Source: Pseudomonas sp. PB120 (GTDB lineage: Bacteria > Pseudomonadota > Gammaproteobacteria > Pseudomonadales > Pseudomonadaceae). Taken from it: DNA of 64,000 nucleotides. Below the pieces are notes generated by a model. The model did not search any database, was not told where the DNA came from, and saw only the letters and a list, made by a program, of their open reading frames with translations. Location of the stretch: NCBI RefSeq assembly GCF_009761815.1, contig NZ_RWIN01000033.1, positions 62,001-126,000 of the forward strand. Direction: 5' to 3'. The position numbers were made by a program, and so were the translations under genes. Shown here piece by piece: positions 54,619 through 63,025 of the stretch. The first letter of the stretch is position 1. Every line of letters starts with the position of its first letter.

Positions 54619-55104
54619 TTACGCCGGGCGGGTAATCAGCCCATGGCTGTCGGCAAAATTGGAGAGCAGCGCCACTTGCGGCATGTTGCTCATGTTCAAC
54701 ATCGCCAGGGGCTCGACGGTGCCGGTGTTGACGAACCCGTGTTTGGTCCAGGCCGGCACCAGCAGTACGTCGCCCGGGCTGACCGATACTTCATCAGCAT
54801 CGCCCAACGTCAGCGCGCCGCTGCCGGACTGAATGACGAACAGGTGCCACCATGAATGGGCATGTCCCTTGAGCACAACGCCCGGGTTCAACCATTGCAT
54901 GGCGATGGCCATTCCCGGGGTCACTTCGCAGCCCTCGACAGATGTGTCGTGAGCCAGGGCGACGGTATCGACATCGCTGTGTTCCAGGTTTTTACGCGCT
55001 TGCGTTAGTTCAGCGCCTTTCCACACACGTGGACTGACGTGTTGATGGTGCAAACTTTTGCGAAAATCTTTATATGAAAACAATGCACCCTGGAAGTTAC
55101 TCAT
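54619..55104 (-). CDS. Cupin-domain protein
   Basis: 161 residues from ATG 55104. The second half is a cupin barrel: HAHSWWHLFVIQSGSGALTLGDADEVSVSPGDVLLVPAWTKHGFVN, with metal-binding histidines in HAHSWWH and the distal KHGF. The first 60 residues are polar with the motif LHHQHVSPRVWKGAELTQ, which I do not recognise. It could be a small metal-dependent oxygenase or isomerase acting in the pathway. Last gene of the first unit, 82 bases after RidA. Confidence 0.82.
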   Translation of the reverse strand: MSNFQGALFSYKDFRKSLHHQHVSPRVWKGAELTQARKNLEHSDVDTVALAHDTSVEGCEVTPGMAIAMQWLNPGVVLKGHAHSWWHLFVIQSGSGALTLGDADEVSVSPGDVLLVPAWTKHGFVNTGTVEPLAMLNMSNMPQVALLSNFADSHGLITRPA

Positions 55105-55186
55105 ACGCACGCCCCGTCTTTTCCTGCTTACTGTAGCGCCGAACCTTATGTTAACGATCCGACACTGTAAAGCCGAGCGATTGTAT

Positions 55187-55681
55187 TTATAACGCTGAAG
55201 GGCGCAACGCCACGATCATGTCCACTTCCACTGCAGCATTTTTTGGAAGTTGATAAACACCGACGGTTGTCCGTGTATGTTTACCGGCATCTCCCAATAC
55301 ATGACTGAACACGTCCGAAGCACCGTTGGCCACGTCGCTGAGATCGACAAAGTCCTCCGTGCACCTCACGTACACCGTGACGCGGATCAGGGACTTTATT
55401 TTATCCAGTGAGCCGATGGCATCGACGATCAGCGAAAGCCCGCGCATCGCGCTGATGCTGGCGGCCGCTTGAGCATCGGCGAGGTTGAGCTCCTTCCCGA
55501 CTCGGCCGGGGTACTGGATTTTGCCGTTCATGCGCGGCACCAGCCCACTGACGTACACCTCATCATGATGCCGGATCAGGGGGACGTAATGCCCGCCCGC
55601 CGTGTTCTCACCATAGATGTCGTAGTTGAGTTCCTTTGCCAGGGTCAGGAAGCGTTCGTCGCAGCTCATTTGCTCAATCAT
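55187..55681 (-). CDS. RidA-family protein (YjgF/YjgH-like)
   Basis: 164 residues. The family fold is seen in VYVSGLVPRMNGKIQYPG, ISAMRGLSLIVDAIGSLDKIKSLIRVTVYVRCTEDF and the C-terminal strand AAVEVDMIVALR. The usual RidA arginine (Arg105 of E. coli) has no clear equivalent in this stretch, so it may not be a true enamine deaminase. RidA proteins clear reactive enamine or imine intermediates made by PLP enzymes, which fits a pathway that uses two PLP enzymes. Confidence 0.85.
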   Translation of the reverse strand: MIEQMSCDERFLTLAKELNYDIYGENTAGGHYVPLIRHHDEVYVSGLVPRMNGKIQYPGRVGKELNLADAQAAASISAMRGLSLIVDAIGSLDKIKSLIRVTVYVRCTEDFVDLSDVANGASDVFSHVLGDAGKHTRTTVGVYQLPKNAAVEVDMIVALRPSAL

Positions 55682-55729
55682 TTACCAATCCTCTTAATCA
55701 ATAATGCAAAAAACATTGATTACCGCGCC

Positions 55730-57010
55730 TTAGCCCATCGCTCGCGCGGGAGGTGCCAGACAGGTCACCTCGACGCGTGACTCGATGGCTTCGGCGAGAA
55801 TCAGCAGGTCCTTGCTAAGTTGCTCGTAGTGCTCGTTGAACAGCACGATGTGGCCAATGAACGAGGTGTTGTCCTGCACCAATGCCGTGACCGAATCACC
55901 GAGGCGCTTGGCATACACGGCCTCCACACACTCGATGTTCAGCGACCGGGCCAGCGCCTCGATGTCTGGCGCACCGCGCAGCAGACCGCCCGCCGGCGCC
56001 CTGAGCAGGCGAATGCCGCAATAGCCCCGGGCGACGGGGTCGACCGTTTCGGTCGTGCCTTCCACCGCCCACCGGACCCAGCGCTCCCATGGGTCGAAAT
56101 CGATAAACGCCAGACGGGCCAGGTCCCAGATGTGCATGCCGCCGGGGCGCATGTTGGTTTCCACCGCCGAGGTCAGGCCGTCGCTGCGCAGGAACACTTC
56201 GTTGTGATAAGCGCCGTTATCCAGCGAGACCAGACCGGACATGTGTCGGCCAGCCTCCGCCAGGCGCACTTGTACGTCCGCGGTCAAAGGTGCGGGCACC
56301 ACTTGCTGGATTTCTGCGCGATAGGCGCCTTCGGTGGTGGTTTTTTCGGTGAGCCACGTACTGCCCGCCACGTAATCCCAGCTGTATTCCCGTGCGTTCT
56401 GAATCAGTTCTTCAAGGACGATGCCGCCCTCGCGATAGGGCTTGAGCGCCTGCCAGGCTTCATCGCATTCGGACGGGTGATGGATGACCCGGCACCCTCG
56501 GCTCGCACCTTCACAGGCCGGTTTGATGAACGCTTTGCCGCCGAGCTCGACCACCCGCTGACGCAATTCGGGCAGGCTCTCGATGCGTGCGGAATACACC
56601 GCACGGTAATCCTGCGGTGCCTGGCTGGCCGAAGCTTCCAGCTTGCGAAAGATTTGCTTGTCCAGCCCCGCCCGCGCCTCGCCAGGCGTGATGCCTGGCA
56701 GGCCGTAATGGCTGGCCAGAGCAGCACCGAGCAGCACGCCGCGGTCGGAAAACGGCAGCACCCCGATCAGTTTCCAGCGGTCGGCATTCAGGCAACCGGC
56801 CACCAGTTCAAGGGATGCCGCTACATCTTCAACCGCCAATGACGTGGTGCACACGTGGTCGGCGACTTGATCGTCCCCGGGCCGGATCTGCTCGACCAGC
56901 AGGATCAACCGGGCGTTGTAGAGCGTCTTGCAGAGGTCGCGCAGCTTCGGGATATCGTGGACCCGATTGCCGTTGTACCCGACCACTACTACGCATGACG
57001 TCGTGTTCAT
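55730..57010 (-). CDS. ATP-grasp ligase, amino-acid ligase-like
   Basis: 426 residues. Pre-ATP domain to about 110, K163 in FIKPACEGASRG (ATP-binding lysine and loop), IVLEELI (about 197-203) and the metal-binding E284-x-N286-x-R288 in ETNMRPGG. The overall layout is like L-amino-acid ligases (BacD-type) and carnosine-synthase-type enzymes that join a carboxylate to an amine through an acyl phosphate. In the cluster it would couple the modified amino acid to a second amino acid or amine. It lies 42 bases after the MFS gene. Confidence 0.85.
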   Translation of the reverse strand: MNTTSCVVVVGYNGNRVHDIPKLRDLCKTLYNARLILLVEQIRPGDDQVADHVCTTSLAVEDVAASLELVAGCLNADRWKLIGVLPFSDRGVLLGAALASHYGLPGITPGEARAGLDKQIFRKLEASASQAPQDYRAVYSARIESLPELRQRVVELGGKAFIKPACEGASRGCRVIHHPSECDEAWQALKPYREGGIVLEELIQNAREYSWDYVAGSTWLTEKTTTEGAYRAEIQQVVPAPLTADVQVRLAEAGRHMSGLVSLDNGAYHNEVFLRSDGLTSAVETNMRPGGMHIWDLARLAFIDFDPWERWVRWAVEGTTETVDPVARGYCGIRLLRAPAGGLLRGAPDIEALARSLNIECVEAVYAKRLGDSVTALVQDNTSFIGHIVLFNEHYEQLSKDLLILAEAIESRVEVTCLAPPARAMG

Positions 57011-57052
57011 GAAACCTCCGAACCGTGAAGCAAAAAACGCAAACGCGATGAC

Positions 57053-58153
57053 TCAGTCATGCAGGGACGCGTTGGATTTGCGGTTGAGCCAGTACCAGGC
57101 CAGGATCCCCGCTGCACCGATGGCAGCCAGCATCAGCGCGTTGTAGGGCGGCGGCGCGACACGCATGATCAGCACCGTCAGCCCGGCGCCCACGCCCAGC
57201 GAGACTTCCTTGACGAACATGTTGTTTTGTTTGACGGAGAAGTAATCGAGGTAGCTGAACGCGCACTCGGCGATGGACAGCAATGCGACCCAGACCAGCG
57301 CCCCGGCCAGCGTCTCGACATGGAACGCGGCCGGTGACGAGAGCACCGCGAAGCCGCCAATGATGATCCCGATGACCGCAACCACCTTGAATCGACCGGT
57401 GCGCTCGATCAGTTTCATCACCGGCACCTGGGCGAACACCACCACGGCGCTGTTGAGGATCAGCATCAAGCCGTACCAGGCCGGCAACTCACCGGTTTCG
57501 AGAAGGATGGCTTGGGGCAGGATCGAGAACACACCGAAGAGCTTGATGCCCATGATGATGCCGGCGATCACCCACGGCAGCTTGTTGCGCCAGCCGCTGC
57601 CTTGCTGGGTGACCGGGCTGGGAACAGCCGCTTGCGTGGTGAACGTGGCGCCCAGGGCGATGGGCAGGCACAGCAGGACGAAACAGGCGGCGCCGAGGAA
57701 AAACAGGGTGGGTGTCAGCAGCGGCGACAACAGGATCAGGCCCGCTACCAGACTGCCCATGTTCATGGCCACGCGGTTGTAGGCCGCTCCTTCCTTGGTC
57801 TGCGCCGCTTCGCTCTTGATCAGATACCCGGCAATCGCGATGCCGTACGCAAACAAGGCAGCGGCGAACATCACCAGGCCCTGGTTGCTGGTGACTGCCA
57901 GCAGCACCAGGCCGAGGGCAGCGCACAGCAGCGTGACACTCAGGGAACGCCGACCCAGCACCAGCAAGGTCAACGGCAACAACAGCAGCAAGGCCCGATA
58001 CCCAAGGGCGAGGATGCTGTTGGTGGCGGTGTCGAGCCAGACGTTGGCCTTGCCCAGTACCGCAAACAGCGACACGGCGGTGATGATCCGGATCGTGAAC
58101 AGGCGGATGTTGATCACCGGCTTGGCGATGGCGACCGTTGTTTGAACACTCAT
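57053..58153 (-). CDS. MFS transporter, probable exporter of the cluster
   Basis: 366 residues with about 10-11 membrane segments. Short for an MFS protein; the N-terminal segment begins RLFTIRIITAVSLFAVLGKANVWLD. The middle loop carries GSGWRNKLPWV. It resembles small-molecule exporters found beside ATP-grasp ligases such as bacilysin BacE only in layout, not in clear sequence detail. ATG 58153 follows GAGGTGTGTTGC. First gene of the unit MFS, ATP-grasp, RidA, cupin. Confidence 0.85.
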   Translation of the reverse strand: MSVQTTVAIAKPVINIRLFTIRIITAVSLFAVLGKANVWLDTATNSILALGYRALLLLLPLTLLVLGRRSLSVTLLCAALGLVLLAVTSNQGLVMFAAALFAYGIAIAGYLIKSEAAQTKEGAAYNRVAMNMGSLVAGLILLSPLLTPTLFFLGAACFVLLCLPIALGATFTTQAAVPSPVTQQGSGWRNKLPWVIAGIIMGIKLFGVFSILPQAILLETGELPAWYGLMLILNSAVVVFAQVPVMKLIERTGRFKVVAVIGIIIGGFAVLSSPAAFHVETLAGALVWVALLSIAECAFSYLDYFSVKQNNMFVKEVSLGVGAGLTVLIMRVAPPPYNALMLAAIGAAGILAWYWLNRKSNASLHD

Positions 58154-58240
58154 GCAACACACCTCAGCAACCGAACGATGGCCGTGCCCACAGACGCCGA
58201 CCATCAGGAAAGTCTTTAAGGCGATGGTAGAGAGAGACGT

Positions 58241-58269
58241 TTGTTTTCATCAGGGCAAGTTCGTATAGA
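58241..58269 (+). promoter_or_regulatory. Probable promoter of the divergent MocR gene
   Basis: TTGTTT (58241-58246), a 17-base spacer, then TATAGA (58264-58269), 36 bases before the start codon. The -10 region lies inside the inverted repeat at 58257-58282. Confidence 0.55.
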
Positions 58270-58282
58270 ATCAAACGAACTT
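58257..58282. promoter_or_regulatory. Inverted repeat, candidate operator
   Basis: AAGTTCGT (58257-58264) and ACGAACTT (58275-58282) are perfect inverted halves separated by 10 bases in the divergent MocR-MFS spacer. It overlaps the MocR -10 box, so binding there would repress the regulator. Confidence 0.55.
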
Positions 58283-58304
58283 TACTGCCGGAGAGACCAG
58301 TAAA

Positions 58305-59720
58305 ATGCAGGTTCAACGTGCGGTCATCGCTGCCATAGAATTCCAGCCCGGCGTGCCGCTGGTGCAGCAGATCGTTGATCAATTGTCCGTTGCGATCAGT
58401 CAGGGCGGGCTGCCCCACGGGGCCAAGCTGCCGCCCATTCGCGAACTCTCCGACCTGATGAACGTGGGCAAATCCACGGTGGTCGACGCGCTGGACCGCT
58501 TGCGGGCCAAGGGCCTGGTGGTTTCACGCCAGGGCTCGGGGCATTACGTGCACCGCACCAGCACCACGCTCCAGACCGGCACTGGCCCGGATCTGCAACC
58601 TCAAGACACCCTCAGCGTGGTCCGCCGCGCATTGTTGCTGGACAACGGCGCCCTGCGTCCCGGCTGCGGATTCCTGCCGACCTCGTGGCTGCCGGCTGAC
58701 GAATTGCTCAAGGCGGTGCGCGGCACCTTGCGCGCCACCAGCCTGCGCATGGGCGAATACGGCGTTGCCGGCGGCTACCTGCCGCTGCGCCAGGCATTGC
58801 GGGTCAAGTTGTCGACCTTCGGCATCGAAGCGCCGGTGGACCAGATCATCACCACCGCCAACACCATGCAGGCCATCGACCTGCTGATGCGCCTGCTGAT
58901 CAAGCCCGGCGACACGGTGCTGCTCGACGATCCGTGCTACTTCAACATGCACGCCAACCTGGCGTTACACGGGGCCAAGGTCATCACCATCGCCCGGGAT
59001 TGCGACGGCATGGACCTGGACGCGTTCGAGCAATTGTTGATCGCCCACAAGCCTGTGCTCTACATGACCAACAGCACGCTGCATAACCCGACCGGGCATT
59101 CATTCTCCCCGGCCCAGGTTTACCGGTTGCTGGAGTTGAGCCACCGCTATGGCTTCCACATTCTGGAAGACGATTTGTATGCCGACATTCAACAACGCCG
59201 CACGCCAAGACTGGCCGCGAGCGGGCTGGACAATGTCAGTTATATCTCCGGTTTCTCCAAGACCCTGACCGCCAACAGCCGCGTCAGCTACGCGGTGCTG
59301 TCCGCGCCACTGGCGGCCCGGCTGGTCGCCCTGAAAATGGCCTGCGGCGGCGTGACCTCGGAACTGGCGGAGCAGATCACCTGCACCATGCTCAGTGACG
59401 GCAGCTACACCAAGCACGCGCGGCGTACGGTGGATCGGTTGTATGAATCGAGCAGCCGCGTGGCGCGCTGGCTCGAAGAGGCCGGGTGCTCGGTGTCTTC
59501 GTTGCCAGGTGAAGGGTTGTTTATCTGGACGCGATTGCCCGACGGGCTGGACGCGGAAACCCTGGCGAGAAAGGGATTGGAGAATGACCTGGTGTTGGCG
59601 CCCGGTACGTTGCTTAGCAAGGCCGCTGATGCCAGCCATTTCCTGCGTTTCAACGTGGCGCACAGCGATCACCTTCAGGTGCGTGAGCGGTTCTTCCGGT
59701 TGCTCGACACACAGAGATGA
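58305..59720 (+). CDS. MocR/GntR-type regulator of the biosynthetic cluster
   Basis: 471 residues. N-terminal GntR winged helix (about 1-80: VPLVQQIVDQLSVAISQGGLPHGAKLPPIRELSDLMNVGKSTVV) and a C-terminal aminotransferase-like domain from about 110 with PLP lysine in ISGFSKTLTANSRVSY and EDDLYADI. It has no aminotransferase function expected but senses PLP or amino-acid-derived ligands. Divergent from the exporter gene with a 150-base shared spacer that holds the inverted repeat; it is the likely pathway-specific regulator. Confidence 0.93.
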   Translation: MQVQRAVIAAIEFQPGVPLVQQIVDQLSVAISQGGLPHGAKLPPIRELSDLMNVGKSTVVDALDRLRAKGLVVSRQGSGHYVHRTSTTLQTGTGPDLQPQDTLSVVRRALLLDNGALRPGCGFLPTSWLPADELLKAVRGTLRATSLRMGEYGVAGGYLPLRQALRVKLSTFGIEAPVDQIITTANTMQAIDLLMRLLIKPGDTVLLDDPCYFNMHANLALHGAKVITIARDCDGMDLDAFEQLLIAHKPVLYMTNSTLHNPTGHSFSPAQVYRLLELSHRYGFHILEDDLYADIQQRRTPRLAASGLDNVSYISGFSKTLTANSRVSYAVLSAPLAARLVALKMACGGVTSELAEQITCTMLSDGSYTKHARRTVDRLYESSSRVARWLEEAGCSVSSLPGEGLFIWTRLPDGLDAETLARKGLENDLVLAPGTLLSKAADASHFLRFNVAHSDHLQVRERFFRLLDTQR

Positions 59721-59815
59721 CGGACCGTCATCAATCCTTCTTGCAGGAAATGAGCAAAGCCGTGATCGATGACGTGGTGAAGGTGCTAGACGCTCCGGGT
59801 AACAACTGCAATTGA
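59717..59815 (+). CDS. Possible 32-residue small protein
   Basis: A short frame whose ATG overlaps the MocR stop as ATGA. Residues are helical and acidic: MTDRHQSFLQEMSKAVIDDV followed by a short tail with two Asn and a Cys. Coupled translation is possible, but it may be the remnant of a longer gene. A terminator follows at once. Real expression is not shown. Confidence 0.3.
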   Translation: MTDRHQSFLQEMSKAVIDDVVKVLDAPGNNCN

Positions 59816-59819
59816 ATAA

Positions 59820-59857
59820 AAAAGCCCCGCGATTCTATTGAATGCGCGAGGCTTTTC
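59820..59857. terminator. Bidirectional terminator
   Basis: AAAGCCCCGCG-ATTCTATTGAAT-GCGCGAGGCTTTT (one mismatch) lies between the convergent MocR gene and the 59872-60324 gene. Confidence 0.75.
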
Positions 59858-59871
59858 AGATTTCGGTTAGT

Positions 59872-60324
59872 TCAGGAAAACATCGAGCGCTGCTCTGCCT
59901 CGTAGTGCCGTGTCTGATAAGGCATCAGAGTCTGAACTTTCAGACCAAGCCCTTCACTCAACCCCCAGGAAACAGCAAGTTCATCACGACGCAGCCGAAG
60001 CCGTGCAGCAACCGACGACGTCTCGAGTGGTCTCGAAGTTGAATGAGCAAACAGTTCGAGGGCATTGAGGGTTTCCGATACTCGGATATCGGACACGCAT
60101 GCAAATCGAGTGAATCGCTCGAGCAGATAGCCCGCACGCCGCACCTCCAGCTCGTCACTGTGGCATTGCAGAAATGCTGTCACCTCTCTCTCAAGATTGG
60201 AATCTGAATACCAAACGGCTTTCGCCGCGCTAACGAGCGCGGCGTCATCTGCCTGACTGAGAGGACTTTTGACCAGTGTGTCCAAGGCAGATGAGAGGGC
60301 TTGGCCTACAAGGAGCTTCGTCAA
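59872..60324 (-). CDS. Unknown partner of the nucleotidyltransferase gene, 150 aa
   Basis: Not recognised. Start TTG 60324, seven bases after a GGAG, gives LTKLLVGQALSSALDTLV; a longer frame overlapping the upstream gene is less likely. A soluble, largely helical protein with C-terminal Arg-rich stretch VAARLRLRRDELAVSW. It begins four bases after the stop of the nucleotidyltransferase gene, so they form a two-gene operon like many toxin-antitoxin and defence pairs. Confidence 0.65.
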   Translation of the reverse strand: MTKLLVGQALSSALDTLVKSPLSQADDAALVSAAKAVWYSDSNLEREVTAFLQCHSDELEVRRAGYLLERFTRFACVSDIRVSETLNALELFAHSTSRPLETSSVAARLRLRRDELAVSWGLSEGLGLKVQTLMPYQTRHYEAEQRSMFS

Positions 60325-60328
60325 CTGT

Positions 60329-60946
60329 CTACTCCAAATAGTCTTGCAGGATATTTGTAAGAACGGAGGTGGGTGGCTCTTTGTTGCCAACATATACATC
60401 AATCGCTTGCAACGCCAGCCGGCGTAGTTCGGCGCCCAGAATAAAGCCGCCTCTGAGAAGCGCCATGATATCGCCGATATCCTGATCGGTAGCCCTGCCC
60501 AGTTTGGAGATGGCAATGTCGATAGGCGCTGCAATGTGAACGTGTAAAGGCGACTCTTGCGAAAACTCTGCCAGACGAAGGCTTCGCTCCCAGTAATCCT
60601 CATGAAGGGGGCCAAAGCTTGTGTTGTATTGCAGGTCGTAATTCAGCTCCATCACTCGCCCGGATCGTTCGTCTACAAATAGCTCAGGGATCTGCGCGAG
60701 CATGGTTTGGAGGTGAAGGCCTTCGGGAACATTAACCTCGTAAATTTCAGCATCGACGTCCGTGGAAACACGATGATTTGTATAGAGGTGAACTGCGCAG
60801 CCACCAAATACGATAATTCTGACTGCTCCCGGTGTTGCATTCTCAAGCACCAAATCCGCTTCGGCCGACTTGAACATCGACACCAGTGCCTGCCCCAGCG
60901 CTGTGCCTGTATTAATACGGGGAGTGATTACATCCGGCAATTCCAT
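60329..60946 (-). CDS. DUF6036-like nucleotidyltransferase
   Basis: 205 residues. The nucleotidyltransferase core is visible: VFGGCAVHLY with G48-G49 and about 12 residues later STDVDAEIYE (S61-D63-x-D65), then APIDIAISKLGRATDQDIGDIMALL as the downstream substrate-lysine segment. This is the AbiEii/MNT-like fold, and it is closest to the DUF6036 group. Such enzymes add nucleotides to tRNA or to proteins, often as a toxin or antitoxin. The ATG follows AGAGGTTCGAA. It is paired with a second, unknown gene. Confidence 0.75.
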   Translation of the reverse strand: MELPDVITPRINTGTALGQALVSMFKSAEADLVLENATPGAVRIIVFGGCAVHLYTNHRVSTDVDAEIYEVNVPEGLHLQTMLAQIPELFVDERSGRVMELNYDLQYNTSFGPLHEDYWERSLRLAEFSQESPLHVHIAAPIDIAISKLGRATDQDIGDIMALLRGGFILGAELRRLALQAIDVYVGNKEPPTSVLTNILQDYLE

Positions 60947-61104
60947 TTCGAACCTCTACCATTAAAGGAAGTGTGGTGATCGAAATGGACCGTACCCAGC
61001 AAACACGGATCTGGCGTTAGGACGTTTCCTAAATGCCCTGCACCGTTTTCCGAAATGAGCAAATCCTTCGTACGACGCAAAGCTTTGATGGATTTTCATC
61101 CAAC

Positions 61105-61143
61105 AAAAAACCCCGCACCTTCTCTCAAAGGGCGGGGTTTTTC
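61105..61143. terminator. Terminator after the cyo operon
   Basis: AAAAAACCCCGC-then a loop-GCGGGGTTTTT lies 20 bases after the cyoE stop on the minus strand. Confidence 0.9.
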
Positions 61144-61160
61144 TTTACAGCATCCGACGC

Positions 61161-62048
61161 TTAAGGCGCGTACGTCAGCAACAACTCGGTCGGCACTTTG
61201 AAGTCCAGGGACATCATCACGCTCAACGCGGTAATGGTGAAGATCGAGAACACGAACAGCTTGCGTGCCCAGACCGTGTCATCCACTGCCTTGTAGCCGG
61301 TCCAGGCCATGTACAACCAGTACATCCCCATGGCCGCGGCGACGGCGAGGTAGCTCATGCCGGCGTAGCCGCTGAAGGTCAGCATCAAGGTCGCCACGAG
61401 GAACGCCAGGATGTAGAGCAGGATGTGCTTCTTCGCCACTTCGATACCGCGCTTCACTGGCAGCACCGGAATCGATGCGGCCAGGTAATCGTTGAAGCGG
61501 AAGATCGCGATGGCGTAGGAATGCGGCATCTGCCACAGGCTGAACATCACCAGCAACGTCAGCGCGGCCATGTCGAAGCTGTTGCTGACGGCGACGTAAC
61601 CGATCACCGGCGGCATCGCGCCCGACAGACTGCCCACCAGCGTGCCGTGAACCGACTTGCGCTTGAGGTACAGGCTGTAGAAACCGACGTAGATGACAAA
61701 ACCGATCACCGCGAACAACGCGGCCAACGGGTTGGCCACCTTGTACAACAGTGCAACGCCGGCGACACCCAGGACGGTCGCATAGATCAGGGCCAGCTTC
61801 AGGGAGATCAAGCCCTGGACCAGCACCCGGTTCTTGGTGCGTTCCATCTTCAGGTCGATGTCGCGGTCGATGCAGTTGTTGAACACGCAACCGGAGGCGA
61901 CGACCAGGGACGTGCCGATCATGGCGGCCAGGAAGATGGCCAGATCGACATGCCCTTTCGAGGCCAGGAAAAATCCGCCTGCCACTGAAAGCACGTTACC
62001 GAAAATGATCCCCGGCTTGGTGATTTGGATAAAGTGCTTCAACGACAT
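61161..62048 (-). CDS. cyoE: Protoheme IX farnesyltransferase CyoE
   Basis: Inner-membrane enzyme that makes heme O by adding farnesyl to heme B for the bo3 oxidase. 295 residues with about nine membrane segments. The UbiA-type Asp-rich motif [18 protein letters not shown] and the second loop YTLYLKR-like [17 protein letters not shown] are present. Last gene of the cyo operon. Confidence 0.96.
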   Translation of the reverse strand: MSLKHFIQITKPGIIFGNVLSVAGGFFLASKGHVDLAIFLAAMIGTSLVVASGCVFNNCIDRDIDLKMERTKNRVLVQGLISLKLALIYATVLGVAGVALLYKVANPLAALFAVIGFVIYVGFYSLYLKRKSVHGTLVGSLSGAMPPVIGYVAVSNSFDMAALTLLVMFSLWQMPHSYAIAIFRFNDYLAASIPVLPVKRGIEVAKKHILLYILAFLVATLMLTFSGYAGMSYLAVAAAMGMYWLYMAWTGYKAVDDTVWARKLFVFSIFTITALSVMMSLDFKVPTELLLTYAP

Positions 62049-62059
62049 CCGGATTTACC

Positions 62060-62395
62060 TCAGTGCGCCATCATGTTGTTGTGGATGCTGAACATGATCC
62101 ACAGCGACAGGCCAACCAGCAGGACAATCACGATCGCGGCGAACACAAACGCAATCACGTTGTTACGTTGCGCGGCGGAACGGTCCAGGTGAAGGAAGTA
62201 CACCAGGTGCACCAGCACCTGGATGACTGCGAAGGCCAGTACGATCCACAGGGTCAGGGCTTTCGGCAGCGACGGGTACATCACCAGACCGAACGGGATC
62301 AGGGTGAGGATGACCGACAGGACGAAACCAATGCCATAGGACTTGACGCTGCCGTGGCTGGCGTCGTGGCTGTCATGGGAGTGAGTGTTAGCCAT
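62060..62395 (-). CDS. cyoD: Cytochrome bo3 ubiquinol oxidase subunit IV CyoD
   Basis: 111 residues: a histidine-rich start, then three membrane segments (GIGFVLSVILTLIPFGLVM, LWIVLAFAVIQVLVHLVYFLH and FVFAAIVIVLLVGLSLWIMF). Small subunit of the bo3 oxidase. It starts directly after the cyoC stop codon. Confidence 0.95.
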   Translation of the reverse strand: MANTHSHDSHDASHGSVKSYGIGFVLSVILTLIPFGLVMYPSLPKALTLWIVLAFAVIQVLVHLVYFLHLDRSAAQRNNVIAFVFAAIVIVLLVGLSLWIMFSIHNNMMAH

Positions 62396-63022
62396 TTACA
62401 TAGTCCCCATCAGATAAACAACGGTGAATACGCAGATCCACACCACGTCCAGGAAGTGCCAGAACAGGCTCAGGCAGCTCAGACGGGTCTTGTTGGTCGC
62501 CGTCAGGCCGTTTTTCTGCACCTGATACATCATGATCGCCATCCAGATCAGACCGCTGGTCACGTGCAGACCGTGGGTGCCGACCAGGGTGAAGAACCCG
62601 GACAGGAAGCCGCTGCGGCTAGGACCGAAGCCCTCGGAGATCAACATGTGGAACTCGTTGATTTCCATGCCGATGAAGCCGGCGCCGAACATGAAGGTCA
62701 AGGCCAGCCAGCCCAGGACCTGCTTCTTGTTACCCCGGAAGAACGCCAGCATGGCGAAGCCGTAGGTGATCGAACTGAACAGCAGCAGAGCGGTTTCGCC
62801 CAGTACGTACGGCAGTTCGAAGATGTCGTGGCCCGACGGGCCACCCGCTACGTTGTTAACCAGTACCGCGTACGCTGCGAAGATCGACGCAAACAGAATG
62901 CAGTCGGTCATCAGGTAGAGCCAGAAACCGAATACGGTCATCTCGCCCGAGTCGTGGTGATGGTCATCGTGCCCATGTTCATCGACATGGGTGTGTCCAG
63001 CATTGGTCACTAAGTTCGACAT
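62396..63022 (-). CDS. cyoC: Cytochrome bo3 ubiquinol oxidase subunit III CyoC
   Basis: 208 residues. A His/Asp-rich N-terminus then five membrane segments, with [23 protein letters not shown] and [20 protein letters not shown] typical of oxidase subunit III. Its stop abuts the cyoD start and its start lies three bases after the cyoB stop. Confidence 0.96.
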   Translation of the reverse strand: MSNLVTNAGHTHVDEHGHDDHHHDSGEMTVFGFWLYLMTDCILFASIFAAYAVLVNNVAGGPSGHDIFELPYVLGETALLLFSSITYGFAMLAFFRGNKKQVLGWLALTFMFGAGFIGMEINEFHMLISEGFGPSRSGFLSGFFTLVGTHGLHVTSGLIWMAIMMYQVQKNGLTATNKTRLSCLSLFWHFLDVVWICVFTVVYLMGTM

Positions 63023-63025
63023 GGT

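Noticed and set aside
48882..57010. Mangotoxin/leudiazen (mgo) or fragin (ham) cluster
   Set aside because: An AurF-like gene is shared, but there is no NRPS or polyketide-cyclase-like gene, and the aminomutase, ATP-grasp and 2OG oxygenase genes are foreign to those clusters.
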